Shown: piece by piece, positions 26,020-34,075 of the stretch
Layout of the letters: the number at the start of each line of letters is the position of its first letter
Numbering within the stretch: the stretch's first letter is position 1
Assembly: GCA_009702755.1 (NCBI GenBank)
Contig: WLHL01000004.1
Span: 1-64,000 of the forward strand
From: Actinomycetota bacterium
GTDB taxonomy: Bacteria > Actinomycetota > Acidimicrobiia > Acidimicrobiales > Ilumatobacteraceae
Length of the DNA stretch: 64,000 nt
Reading direction: 5' to 3'
Made by a program: the position numbers and the translations under genes
The notes under the pieces: generated by a model
What the model saw: the letters and a program-made list of their open reading frames with translations, nothing else
Told to the model about the DNA's origin: nothing
Database searches by the model: none

Positions 26020-26043
26020 GTTCGATTCTCATCTTGGGCTCCA
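26016..26043 (+). repeat. attachment-site repeat copy 3
   Basis: These 28 bases are identical to the tRNA-Thr 3' end including CCA. The following bases TTTGC are shared with copy 4 but not with copies 1 and 2. The TGA stop of the cassette B gene is at 26017-26019, inside the repeat. Confidence 0.85.
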
Positions 26044-26055
26044 TTTGCTCACGAA

Positions 26056-28395
26056 TCACCACGTGTGAATATGAGTACCCGCAGACAACGCGTAGACATT
26101 TCCATTCGGAAGCTCTAGTTCACATTCGGTTCCAGTTGGAACATCACACGTGATAGTGCCTACACCATTCTCAAGTAACCACTCCACACCAATACGTCCG
26201 TTGGGCGAATCATGGTGCGTGCGAACCCACGAAACACCAGCACCAGGTCGTGGTGCCACCCGAAAGCGTCGATATCCAGGCTCTTGAATCCTCAGACCAG
26301 CAACGTATTGATGAAGAAAAGAAATCACTGCTCCCTTGCTGTAGTGATTCAAACTATGAGTTGCCCTATCGCCGACAATTCCGTCCCAGTCTTCCCAAAT
26401 TGTTGAATATTGATGTGTCATGTACATCCACGACGGTTCTGTGTCCTGAAAAAGCAGGGAATATGCGGTGTCTAAGTGACCGTGATCAGCAAGCACAGGA
26501 AGAAGCATCGGAGTTGCAAGAAATCCTGTTCCAAGATGCATGTCTGCCTCTTCAATCAACCGAACAAGGTCATCGGCTGTTTGCTGACGTAGCGAATCTG
26601 GAACAAGTCCAAATGCAAGTGCACGACATAAATTCGCCTGTGTGCGCGGTGTCAAAGCACCCTCGTCATCAATGAATTCGGCCCGCCATGCATCAAGAAC
26701 ATTTGCGGCTAATTCTGAATACCGTTGGGCTTCGTCATTCTTCCCAAGAATGCTGCTGACGTGTGCAAGTTGATCTGCTGAGCGATACAAATACGCAGTT
26801 GCCACTGCGCCGTGATCCTGATTGCCAAGACTTGCAACATCCGTTTCAATATCAGCTCCTGGTTCTAACCACTCGCCGTAATGCCAACCGCTATCCCATA
26901 AGAATCGTTCATGAGGTAGTGGATTCGGCCGTTGCGCTTCTCGTACTGGATGACGTCGCCCCTCGGCTCTACGTGCGGCGAATTCAACCCATTGAGTCAT
27001 TGACTCGAATTGCACTGCAAGCATGTCGGTTCGCGCAGTGGCCCGGTACAACTCCCACGGAACATGTACCGCGGCATCACCCCATCCGGAAGAACCGTGA
27101 CTTCCTCGCCACACTGGCGCACCCGAAGATGGGTCAGGGACAATGCTCGTTACTTTGCCATCGGGAAATTGATCAGCTGCAAGATCTCGCATCCACTTTG
27201 CTGACCAATCAAATACGTCGTACAGATACGAAGCTGTCTCAACATAAATCTGCCAATCTCCGGTCCATCCTGATCGCTCCCGTGTTGGACAGTCGGTAGG
27301 AATCTCGCAAGCATTTCCACGAAAACTCCAATCGGCAGCACGATGAAGTCGATTGATGCGCTCATCGGAACACTCAAAATCTCCCACTCGTTGAAGATCG
27401 GTGTGGACCACGACACTGACTATTGATGCAGGATCGAAGACGCCATCAATTCCGTCCACTTCCACAAAACGAAAACCCTTAGTGCTGTGCCGTGGTTCGA
27501 ACACTGTGTTGTCACCTGCCGAATAAACACGATCTGTTTGGAAGGGAACATTGCGGGGCTCCGAAAATGCTGCATCAGCAACATTCGACTGCGTTACTTC
27601 GCCTTCGGAGTTTGTCCATTCTCCATATTTCAACGTGACTTCGTTACCCTCAGGTCCCAGTCCAGACAATCTCACCCAACCATTGCTGTTCTGTCCAAAA
27701 TCAACCACGTGTCGTCGCGGTGCAATTTGAGTAATTGAAACTGGTGACAGTTCTTCTATCTGTCGCACTGGCGGACCAAGAACCTCACACAAGTTGTCCA
27801 TCGAATAATCAGCAACAGTGACTTGGTCCCAAGATGTACGATCAGTACCTGCATCACACCAACCATGAACTCTTCTACGTAAATCGTGCGTTTCACCGGC
27901 AATGAGATCTGCGGCAAGAATGTGGCTGGGTGTAGAGCACCACTCACCGTGTGTACAAATGCTGATTTGTTGGCCATCTGCTAGCTCAATCATTAGCTCT
28001 GCAAGAAAAGAAATGTTGGGCCCGTACGCGTCAATCTCTCTGATCACTCCGTGTTGACCCCGCCACCATCCATCACTCAGAATTGCACCTATTGCATTGT
28101 TCCCAACATGCAGCAGATCAGTCACATCAAACGCATGCACTTGTAGACGCTTGCGGTACGCGGTAAACCCAGGAGTTAGTTCAATGTCGCCAACCCGCGA
28201 TCCATTGATAAACGCTTCATAAACTCCATGTGCCGTCGCCCACAGCCGAGCCGAAACGACATGGGAAGGTACGACAAACTCGCGTGCGAGGTGATACGCA
28301 GGACGATGTATCGCTGGCGAATCCACTGATTCAACAGGCTCAATCCATGAAGCTGTGAAGGCGGTCGGTGTGTTCGAACTACGACTTTCGGTCAT
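26056..28395 (-). CDS. alpha-L-rhamnosidase, GH78 family
   Basis: This 779-residue glycoside hydrolase would release terminal L-rhamnose from glycans or glycosides. The N-terminal beta domains include YEAFINGSRVGDIELTPGFT and SDGWWRGQHG. The (alpha/alpha)6 barrel carries EIPTDCPTRERSGWTGDWQ, which contains the acidic catalytic residues of GH78, then SAKWMRDLAADQ and DSGWHYGEWLEPG. The C-terminal beta domain ends near NGNVYALSAGTH. No signal peptide is visible, so it is probably cytoplasmic and acts on imported oligosaccharides. A TATTCT element exactly six bases before the ATG suggests a leaderless mRNA. No rhamnose catabolic genes are adjacent; it is alone in its cassette. Confidence 0.9.
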   Translation of the reverse strand: MTESRSSNTPTAFTASWIEPVESVDSPAIHRPAYHLAREFVVPSHVVSARLWATAHGVYEAFINGSRVGDIELTPGFTAYRKRLQVHAFDVTDLLHVGNNAIGAILSDGWWRGQHGVIREIDAYGPNISFLAELMIELADGQQISICTHGEWCSTPSHILAADLIAGETHDLRRRVHGWCDAGTDRTSWDQVTVADYSMDNLCEVLGPPVRQIEELSPVSITQIAPRRHVVDFGQNSNGWVRLSGLGPEGNEVTLKYGEWTNSEGEVTQSNVADAAFSEPRNVPFQTDRVYSAGDNTVFEPRHSTKGFRFVEVDGIDGVFDPASIVSVVVHTDLQRVGDFECSDERINRLHRAADWSFRGNACEIPTDCPTRERSGWTGDWQIYVETASYLYDVFDWSAKWMRDLAADQFPDGKVTSIVPDPSSGAPVWRGSHGSSGWGDAAVHVPWELYRATARTDMLAVQFESMTQWVEFAARRAEGRRHPVREAQRPNPLPHERFLWDSGWHYGEWLEPGADIETDVASLGNQDHGAVATAYLYRSADQLAHVSSILGKNDEAQRYSELAANVLDAWRAEFIDDEGALTPRTQANLCRALAFGLVPDSLRQQTADDLVRLIEEADMHLGTGFLATPMLLPVLADHGHLDTAYSLLFQDTEPSWMYMTHQYSTIWEDWDGIVGDRATHSLNHYSKGAVISFLHQYVAGLRIQEPGYRRFRVAPRPGAGVSWVRTHHDSPNGRIGVEWLLENGVGTITCDVPTGTECELELPNGNVYALSAGTHIHTW

Positions 28396-28401
28396 TAGCC
28401 G

Positions 28402-28407
28402 AGAATA
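28402..28407 (-). promoter_or_regulatory. -10 element TATTCT, leaderless start
   Basis: On the minus strand TATTCT is followed by six bases (CGGCTA) and the ATG at 28395. The cassette therefore carries its own host-compatible promoter. Confidence 0.5.
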
Positions 28408-28521
28408 GTTTGCTTTACACGGGTTTTCAGTTGTGCACGACTTTCAGCCGCACGAACTTGACAGGAAAATGTGAATCTCCTGGTACGACGGTGCTTCAGT
28501 CTCATGCACTAGTGAAACGGC

Positions 28522-28553
28522 GGTCGTGAGTTCGATTCTCATCTTGGGCTCCA
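28522..28553 (+). repeat. attachment-site repeat copy 4
   Basis: These 32 bases are identical to the tRNA-Thr 3' end through CCA. Weaker similarity runs leftward to 28506 (19 of 25 bases in 28506-28530 match 19354-19378), including a loop that reads CTAGTGA. The flank ATTTGC matches that of copy 3. It is the right boundary of the array; the next gene starts 20 bases later. Confidence 0.85.
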
Positions 28554-28573
28554 TTTGCAACTAGAACTTCTAC

Positions 28574-29407
28574 ATGACAACTGCTGTAGTTCTCGCCGGA
28601 GGTGGCCTCACCGGCATCGCGTGGGAGATAGGCGTTCTTCTTGGGCTACGAAACAATGGTTTCGACATTGTTCGCGATGCTGACCTCATTATCGGTACAT
28701 CAGCCGGCTCTGTGGTGGGAACACAACTCTCACAAGGACTTGACCTTTCTGATCTCTTCGTACGTCAACAACAACCTGACGAAAATGAAATCTCACCTCG
28801 CATTGATCTTGAGGTCATGACGCAGGTGTACAGCCAGATGCGTGGCGGTGGAACACAATCAGATGAACAACGTCAACAGATTGGACAAATCGCTCTCAAC
28901 AATTCTTTTGTTGATTGGCCCACTCGACGCGCGGTAATTGAAGGGCGCGCGAAGACCGATACATGGCCTGATCGAAACTTGATAGTCACCACTATTGATG
29001 CCGAGTCCGGTGAGTTCCGCACATGGTCAAAGAATGATGGTGTTGGTCTCATTGACGCAGTCGCCAGCAGTTGCGCCGTTGCCGGCATTTGGCCGTGTGT
29101 ACCCATCAATGGTCGCATGTACTACGACGGTGGTTTTCGCAACTCCGCAAACGCATCACTCGCTGCCGGATACGAAACGGTGTGGGTACTGGCACCACTT
29201 TCGGGCGATGCATCCCCTGCTGTCGAAACCGAAGTGCAAGAACTTCGCAACCAAGGTGCGAATGTTCACTACATCACCACCGATGACACTGCCAAGCAGG
29301 CAATGGGCCTGAACTCGCTTGACCCACGCGTTCGTGGTGCTGCCGCAGAACAGGGCCTTCGCCAGGGACATCAATTTGCTGAATTGCTCGGCAGAATGAA
29401 GCCGTGA
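28574..29407 (+). CDS. patatin-like phospholipase family protein
   Basis: This 277-residue lipolytic enzyme has the oxyanion Gly run VVLAGGGLTGIAWEIGVL, nucleophile Ser in LIIGTSAGSVVG (about residue 44) and the catalytic Asp in YYDGGFRNSANA (DGG motif). Members hydrolyse phospholipids or other esters; no signal peptide is seen. It lies just outside the last tRNA repeat, so it is either the original chromosomal neighbour of tRNA-Thr or an older insert. The stop overlaps the next gene's GTG by four bases. Confidence 0.88.
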   Translation: MTTAVVLAGGGLTGIAWEIGVLLGLRNNGFDIVRDADLIIGTSAGSVVGTQLSQGLDLSDLFVRQQQPDENEISPRIDLEVMTQVYSQMRGGGTQSDEQRQQIGQIALNNSFVDWPTRRAVIEGRAKTDTWPDRNLIVTTIDAESGEFRTWSKNDGVGLIDAVASSCAVAGIWPCVPINGRMYYDGGFRNSANASLAAGYETVWVLAPLSGDASPAVETEVQELRNQGANVHYITTDDTAKQAMGLNSLDPRVRGAAAEQGLRQGHQFAELLGRMKP

Positions 29408-30243
29408 AAAAAGCTCTTCTGCTGTTCCCCCTTCTCTTCGGACTCGCGGCATGCGGATCCACCTCTGACTCCGCTGCGACAACATCGCCCACAACTGTCG
29501 CCATTGCTTCCACTGTGCCGATGGCAGCAACAACCACGGTTCCCACGTTCTTGAATCCTGCATCAGGTGAAAAAGAAATCGCTTGTGACAATAAAGCAAT
29601 CGGCGCAAACTTTGGCGAGAAACTGCGACTCGAGAAGTGCACCGCTACCTGGGCATTCGGCGACACCGACCGCGACAAATGGAATTGCCCCGATGACGGT
29701 TGCACACAGACACGTCTTTTCCATTTGGTGGACACCAAGTGGGTCAACACCACTACATGCCAACGCTCTCTTCCGCTCACACGATTCTTTATGAGTTGCT
29801 ACGTTCCCGATGTTGGCGCTGCCACCCTCAAGGAAATCCCACCCAGTGATGTCGCGTGCATTATCTGGCCGGCGAACAAATCCTTGAAGTACGTCGCAGA
29901 GACTGGCTGTGAAGCAGATCTTGCTTCCATCACTGCCTCACTGAATGAAAAGTGCACCGGATACTTCGCCGCAAGTGAACTGCCGGTTGAGAAGTGTGAT
30001 CAAGGGCTTGCGGTGCAACTCATGCAATCACGGCTGCGTAAAGCCGGATACAGCACAAGTGTTGATGGCTACTACGGACCAGCGATGGCACTATCTGTCT
30101 ACAAATTTCAGAAAGAGAAAGGTCTTTTGCAGAGCGGCGCTATTGATGCTGCAACGTGGAAGGCGCTCGAACCTGATCAATCACAACTGCCAGGTACTGA
30201 TACAAACGCCGACGGATTAGTCACTCCTGATGAGCTTCGATAA
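29404..30243 (+). CDS. lipoprotein with peptidoglycan-binding domain
   Basis: This 279-residue protein has a lipobox LFGLAACG near residue 17 and a Thr/Ala-rich linker. A middle domain with several Cys residues follows. A C-terminal PG_binding_1 domain reads LMQSRLRKAGYSTSVDGYYG and ends ALSVYKFQKEKGL. The end TNADGLVTPDELR resembles an EF-hand-like calcium loop. It is probably anchored in the membrane and bound to the cell wall. GTGA overlap couples it to the patatin-like gene. Confidence 0.82.
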   Translation: MKKALLLFPLLFGLAACGSTSDSAATTSPTTVAIASTVPMAATTTVPTFLNPASGEKEIACDNKAIGANFGEKLRLEKCTATWAFGDTDRDKWNCPDDGCTQTRLFHLVDTKWVNTTTCQRSLPLTRFFMSCYVPDVGAATLKEIPPSDVACIIWPANKSLKYVAETGCEADLASITASLNEKCTGYFAASELPVEKCDQGLAVQLMQSRLRKAGYSTSVDGYYGPAMALSVYKFQKEKGLLQSGAIDAATWKALEPDQSQLPGTDTNADGLVTPDELR

Positions 30244-30248
30244 TCACA

Positions 30249-30431
30249 ATGACCCCTGCTTCTGAAAAAGCACACGACACTGCCGTTGCGGCAGGGCGTG
30301 ATTTTTACACCGACCCTGACACCGGGTTAATGGTGATGACTGTGCTCTATCTGAAAAACCGTGGGTATTGCTGCGGGAACATCTGCCGTCACTGCCCCTA
30401 TGACCGCGGCGAGCAATCAACAAAGAATTAG
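30249..30431 (+). CDS. DUF5522-like small Cys-rich protein
   Basis: This 60-residue protein ends with YLKNRGYCCGNICRHCPYDR, the conserved Cys-rich motif of the DUF5522 family, which probably binds a metal. The function is unknown. It starts five bases after the lipoprotein gene and its end overlaps the convergent sulfatase gene by four bases. Confidence 0.8.
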   Translation: MTPASEKAHDTAVAAGRDFYTDPDTGLMVMTVLYLKNRGYCCGNICRHCPYDRGEQSTKN

Positions 30432-31960
30432 TTCAGAGCTAAACGCTCAAACTGTTCGCTTGGCGCATCAACTTCCGTCAGTGCAACTCGTAACAGTTCT
30501 TCTGCTTCTTTCGCAATCGAATCACCAATCCGATTTACCGTTTCATCTGGGTCTTCAGCACGATTAAACATCAACGTCTCATACCGTTTCGCGTACGACC
30601 AAAACGGCAACAAGTCACCTTCACGGAACGGTTGACGGATAACCGGAATCGTGCTTCCCGGCATGTAGTCAAGGACCGCACGCTCATCTGGCATTGGCAT
30701 TTTGTATTCAGGCATTGACGCAATCGGCATCGTGCTCCAACGGTTCGACCACATGGAGTGCGGCGCGTTCGCACCCGATGGTCCACGTGTGTATCGCCAA
30801 TCATTCGTCACGATCTGTACTTCTCTGCCCCACACACCAGTCAACAACCAGTCACGAACTTGTGATTGTTGATTTGCCAAAACAGGCACCAGTGATTTGC
30901 CATGCGCCGTGTGCTTTACCGATGCACCAAACACTTCTGCGATCGTCGCATGAATATCGGTTGATGTCGTGAGAGCGTCATTCGTCGTAGGTGCAACTCC
31001 CGGCCATGACACCAACATCGGAATATGCCCGAGCGGTTTGTACACAGGCAAGCCAGGCTTGCCCCACACATCACGGCCATGCACATCGGTGTCACCCAAG
31101 TAATGACCATGGTCTGTGCACAGAATCACTGCTGTGTCATCCCATGCATTTGTTGCATCCAGAGAATCAAGAACACGGCCCAACCAATGGTCAATCATTG
31201 ACAACTTGCCGCCGTATTGCGCGCGAATCTGTCGTGCATCACGTTCAGTCAAAATGCCCTGTTTATAGGCATCAATTGCATAGGGCGGCCATGTGAGGTG
31301 CGGGCCTTCCCATGAATCGTCGTATCGCGTTGCCCATTCTTCGGGTGTATCAAATGGTTCATGCGGGTCGAACTCATCGACAAATAAAAAGAAACGTTCG
31401 CCCTTTGCACGATGCACGGGTGCGTCTTCAGCCAACCACTTTGCCGTTGCTTGCATCGTGCGCGGACCGGGGAAATCTTCCTCGCCTCGAAAGTAACCGC
31501 GAGAATTGTCATAGTGCGTGTGGCCACGGCCATACGTTGGTGTGCCCAACCACGATGGGTCTGGTCGTGACTTCCACGCATCACTCTCATGGCCACGTTC
31601 GTAATCCCATGCGGTGAAATCAGTGTGGTAATTCTCTCCACCTGTTTCAAACAGATGCGGATGATCCGTAATCAACTGCGTAATCACACCTTCACGACGA
31701 AGTGATGCCGTGATTGGTTCTTCCCACAATTCAATAGAACCCCACGGCCGCCATAGAAAGTCCCACGCTCCGACGAGAATGTCATGACGCGCAGGAATGC
31801 ACGGCAGTGAACCCGTGTGATGATTCGTGAAGCGCACCGAACGTGCAGCGAGTCGATCAAGGTTTGGCGTATCAAAGTTTTTGCCGCCGTACGCACCCAT
31901 CTCATGACGATTCAAACTGTCAAGCAAAAGAACAACGACATTGCGTGGTGATGATGTCAC
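30428..31960 (-). CDS. type I sulfatase
   Basis: This 510-residue enzyme hydrolyses sulfate esters. The N-terminal metal ligands are in VVLLLDSLNRHEMGAYGG, and the formylglycine site is SLPCIPARHDIL, matching CxPxR, so it needs a formylglycine-generating enzyme. Further metal and active-site segments are FVDEFDPHEPFDTP and VILCTDHGHYLGDTDVHG. No signal peptide is seen, so the substrate may be intracellular. It overlaps the upstream hydrolase gene by four bases, forming a two-gene minus-strand operon. Confidence 0.88.
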   Translation of the reverse strand: MTSSPRNVVVLLLDSLNRHEMGAYGGKNFDTPNLDRLAARSVRFTNHHTGSLPCIPARHDILVGAWDFLWRPWGSIELWEEPITASLRREGVITQLITDHPHLFETGGENYHTDFTAWDYERGHESDAWKSRPDPSWLGTPTYGRGHTHYDNSRGYFRGEEDFPGPRTMQATAKWLAEDAPVHRAKGERFFLFVDEFDPHEPFDTPEEWATRYDDSWEGPHLTWPPYAIDAYKQGILTERDARQIRAQYGGKLSMIDHWLGRVLDSLDATNAWDDTAVILCTDHGHYLGDTDVHGRDVWGKPGLPVYKPLGHIPMLVSWPGVAPTTNDALTTSTDIHATIAEVFGASVKHTAHGKSLVPVLANQQSQVRDWLLTGVWGREVQIVTNDWRYTRGPSGANAPHSMWSNRWSTMPIASMPEYKMPMPDERAVLDYMPGSTIPVIRQPFREGDLLPFWSYAKRYETLMFNRAEDPDETVNRIGDSIAKEAEELLRVALTEVDAPSEQFERLALN

Positions 31961-32661
31961 GATGACACTCCATCAAAAATGTTCTTCAGCCACTTCAACA
32001 CTTCTTCAAACATGTGGTCATGGCTGTTCGTCAAGAGATGATCATCACCTTGCATGATGCGTAAGTCTCCGTAGCCGGCGATGGTGCGCACCATCTCGCT
32101 TGCTTCTGCAGGAAGAATGCTGTCGCTGTCTCCGTGGAACATCAGCAGCGGTTTCCCTTGTAAACCGCCCGCAATTTCACATCCGGCCGATTGTGTTGCA
32201 AAGGTCACAACACCCGCAACCATCTCTGATAATCCCACCGCAACACGGATAGCGACTGCCCCACCAAAGCTGTGACCCATGAGAACAACGCGATCGACTC
32301 CGCTACCGATTAGTAATTGCACGGCGGCAGCGGCATCCACACAACACGAATCCATGTCATTTGGTGCGCGATAGCTGAGGCGAATTGATGGAACTCCATA
32401 CTCAGCAAGAGAATGCCCAAAATCGTTGTACAAACCGTTGCCTGGGCCCAATGTTCCGCCCATTGCTCCGCCCACCATCACAATGCCGACATTGCGCGTT
32501 AGTTCACTGGGTTCATGCCATAACAAGGACAACAATCCTCGTCGCGTGTACATCTCTACCTGTCGCACTGTTGGTGACAACAAACCTTGTTGGCTCGCCA
32601 TGATGCCAAGAACGTCCAATGGGGTTTGTAGCCCGTCCTGACCAGTGTCGCTCTCTGTCAT
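31957..32661 (-). CDS. alpha/beta hydrolase
   Basis: This 234-residue serine hydrolase has VVLMGHSFGGAVAIRVAVG as nucleophile elbow, an Asp in LLMFHGDSDSILP and the catalytic His in GDDHLLTNSHDH. It resembles small acyl-ester or dienelactone hydrolases; the substrate is unknown. It heads the operon with the sulfatase and is divergent from a MarR regulator with only 19 bases between start codons. Confidence 0.82.
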   Translation of the reverse strand: MTESDTGQDGLQTPLDVLGIMASQQGLLSPTVRQVEMYTRRGLLSLLWHEPSELTRNVGIVMVGGAMGGTLGPGNGLYNDFGHSLAEYGVPSIRLSYRAPNDMDSCCVDAAAAVQLLIGSGVDRVVLMGHSFGGAVAIRVAVGLSEMVAGVVTFATQSAGCEIAGGLQGKPLLMFHGDSDSILPAEASEMVRTIAGYGDLRIMQGDDHLLTNSHDHMFEEVLKWLKNIFDGVSS

Positions 32662-32666
32662 GGGGT

Positions 32667-32673
32667 TACCCTA
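32667..32673. promoter_or_regulatory. overlapping divergent -10 elements (TAGGGT minus, TACCCT plus)
   Basis: On the minus strand TAGGGT (32673-32668) is six bases before the hydrolase ATG at 32661. On the plus strand TACCCT (32667-32672) is eight bases before the MarR ATG at 32681. The same DNA serves both directions, so RNA polymerase or the MarR protein bound here would affect both genes. Confidence 0.5.
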
Positions 32674-32680
32674 GTAAGAG

Positions 32681-33190
32681 ATGAAGAACACCGAGACGCC
32701 GAACCCACTGTTCAACGATCTCGACCTCGAAACCGCAGGTCGAGTTGGTTTTGCATGGCGCGATATCCGTCGTGGCACTACCGCTGGCGCTGCACGCGAT
32801 GTGGTCTACGGAGTTGGTGGCAGTGCAATCGAGCCCGGCCAGATGGATGCCCTCGATCTTCTCGTCAATGTTGAGTCATGTCGCATGGGAGACCTTGCCG
32901 ATCATCTGCGCATCGATCCCAGCACTGCAACACGAGCCGTGCAACGTCTGATTAAAGATGGTCTTGCGGAGCGCGTAACGCATGATGGCGACGGTCGTGT
33001 CGTTGCAATTGCAGCAACCGAACGCGGTCGACGTATTCATGGTGAAGTGCACATTCGTCGTCGCGACCTCACTCTTGCAATTCTCAGTGAATACACACCC
33101 GAAGAACGTTTTGTGCTCGCAGATTTTCTTGAGAGATTCACTGTTGCCATGGACAATGCCGTGAAGGCCCGTAAGCGGCGCGGTCGCTAA
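32681..33190 (+). CDS. MarR-family transcriptional regulator
   Basis: This 169-residue winged-helix regulator has the recognition region DLADHLRIDPSTATRAVQRL and the wing GLAERVTHDGDGRVVAIAAT, flanked by dimerisation helices. By position it probably controls the divergent hydrolase-sulfatase operon and itself. The ECF sigma factor gene follows after 10 bases. Confidence 0.87.
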   Translation: MKNTETPNPLFNDLDLETAGRVGFAWRDIRRGTTAGAARDVVYGVGGSAIEPGQMDALDLLVNVESCRMGDLADHLRIDPSTATRAVQRLIKDGLAERVTHDGDGRVVAIAATERGRRIHGEVHIRRRDLTLAILSEYTPEERFVLADFLERFTVAMDNAVKARKRRGR

Positions 33191-33200
33191 CACTTTCACG

Positions 33201-33785
33201 ATGGGGGCCCGCGAAGATTTCACAGATGACGCGATGCAATATGCGCCGCAATTGTTTGCCACTGCTTTGCGAATGACGCGCAACAGATCAGACGCTGAAG
33301 ATCTCGTACAAGAAACCTTCCTCAAGGGTTGGCGCGCTTTTGATTCCTACCAACAAGGAACCAACTTGCGTGCGTGGTTGTTTCGCATCATGACGAACAC
33401 ATTCATTAACAAATACAACTCGCAACAACGCCGCCCGCAAGAAACTGAACTCGACGAAGTGGAAGAGCTCTTCTTGTTCCGCCGCATGGGCGCCTTCGAT
33501 CAGTCAAAGATGAGTCAGTCCGCCGAAGACCAGATGCTCGAACTCTTCACCGATGATGAAGTGAAGAATGCCATCGAGTCATTGCCCGAAACCTTCCGCA
33601 TCCCGGTCCTTCTCTCTGACGTTGAAGGCTTTTCATACAAAGAAATCGCCGAAATGCTTGAAGTTCCCATTGGAACCGTGATGTCGCGCCTCCATCGGGG
33701 AAGAAAAGCGATGCAGAAGATGTTGTACGAGTACGCAAAAGAACGAGGACTCGTCGACGAGTCCCTACTGGACCCACAGGATTAA
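33201..33785 (+). CDS. ECF sigma factor, SigR/SigH type
   Basis: This 194-residue group 4 sigma factor has region 2 (ALRMTRNRSDAEDLVQETFL, then FRIMTNTFINKYN) and region 4 (LPETFRIPVLLSDVEGFSY, KEIAEMLEVPIGTVMSRLHRG). In actinobacteria SigR/SigH responds to thiol oxidation and heat, under control of a zinc anti-sigma factor encoded next, as here. The start follows the MarR gene closely. Confidence 0.9.
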   Translation: MGAREDFTDDAMQYAPQLFATALRMTRNRSDAEDLVQETFLKGWRAFDSYQQGTNLRAWLFRIMTNTFINKYNSQQRRPQETELDEVEELFLFRRMGAFDQSKMSQSAEDQMLELFTDDEVKNAIESLPETFRIPVLLSDVEGFSYKEIAEMLEVPIGTVMSRLHRGRKAMQKMLYEYAKERGLVDESLLDPQD

Positions 33786-33788
33786 GCC

Positions 33789-34031
33789 ATGGCCGACTGC
33801 CAAGAAACACTGAATGAGCTGGAGAGTTACCTTGACTCTGAGCTGTCAGAGGGTCGCGCCAATGAGATCATCACCCATCTCAAAGGTTGCACCGATTGCC
33901 AAGGTGCTTATGAATTCCACGCAGATCTGCGCACGGCCATTAAGACCAAAGCGAAAAATGAGGAACTGCCCGATGGCTTCCTCGACCGTCTCCGCGACTG
34001 CCTCGGTGACGACGTTCTCGGCGCCGAATAG
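33789..34031 (+). CDS. zinc-containing anti-sigma factor, RsrA-like
   Basis: This 80-residue protein has Cys4 followed by the ZAS signature HLKGCTDC (His-x3-Cys-x2-Cys) near residue 32, which binds zinc and acts as a thiol switch in RsrA. Oxidation would release the ECF sigma factor encoded three bases upstream. Length is slightly below the usual RsrA size. Confidence 0.87.
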   Translation: MADCQETLNELESYLDSELSEGRANEIITHLKGCTDCQGAYEFHADLRTAIKTKAKNEELPDGFLDRLRDCLGDDVLGAE

Positions 34032-34075
34032 CACCGTTTTGCCCATGTAGTGCCCCTCTCGGGGGTTGCACTGGC

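Larger units (their letters stand above)
24531..26043. mobile_element. tRNA-flanked cassette B
   Basis: This 1.5-kb segment between repeat copies 2 and 3 is filled by one secreted-protein gene. The gene starts about 50 bases after copy 2 and its stop codon lies within copy 3. No recombinase is encoded. Confidence 0.6.
26044..28553. mobile_element. tRNA-flanked cassette C
   Basis: This 2.5-kb segment between repeat copies 3 and 4 is almost fully occupied by one minus-strand rhamnosidase gene, whose stop codon is 13 bases from copy 3. About 126 bases remain between its start and copy 4. No recombinase is encoded. Confidence 0.6.

Noticed and set aside
28574-30431. Patatin, lipoprotein and DUF5522 genes as a fourth cassette
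   Set aside because: No further copy of the tRNA 3' end was found to the right of 28553, so a right boundary is missing.
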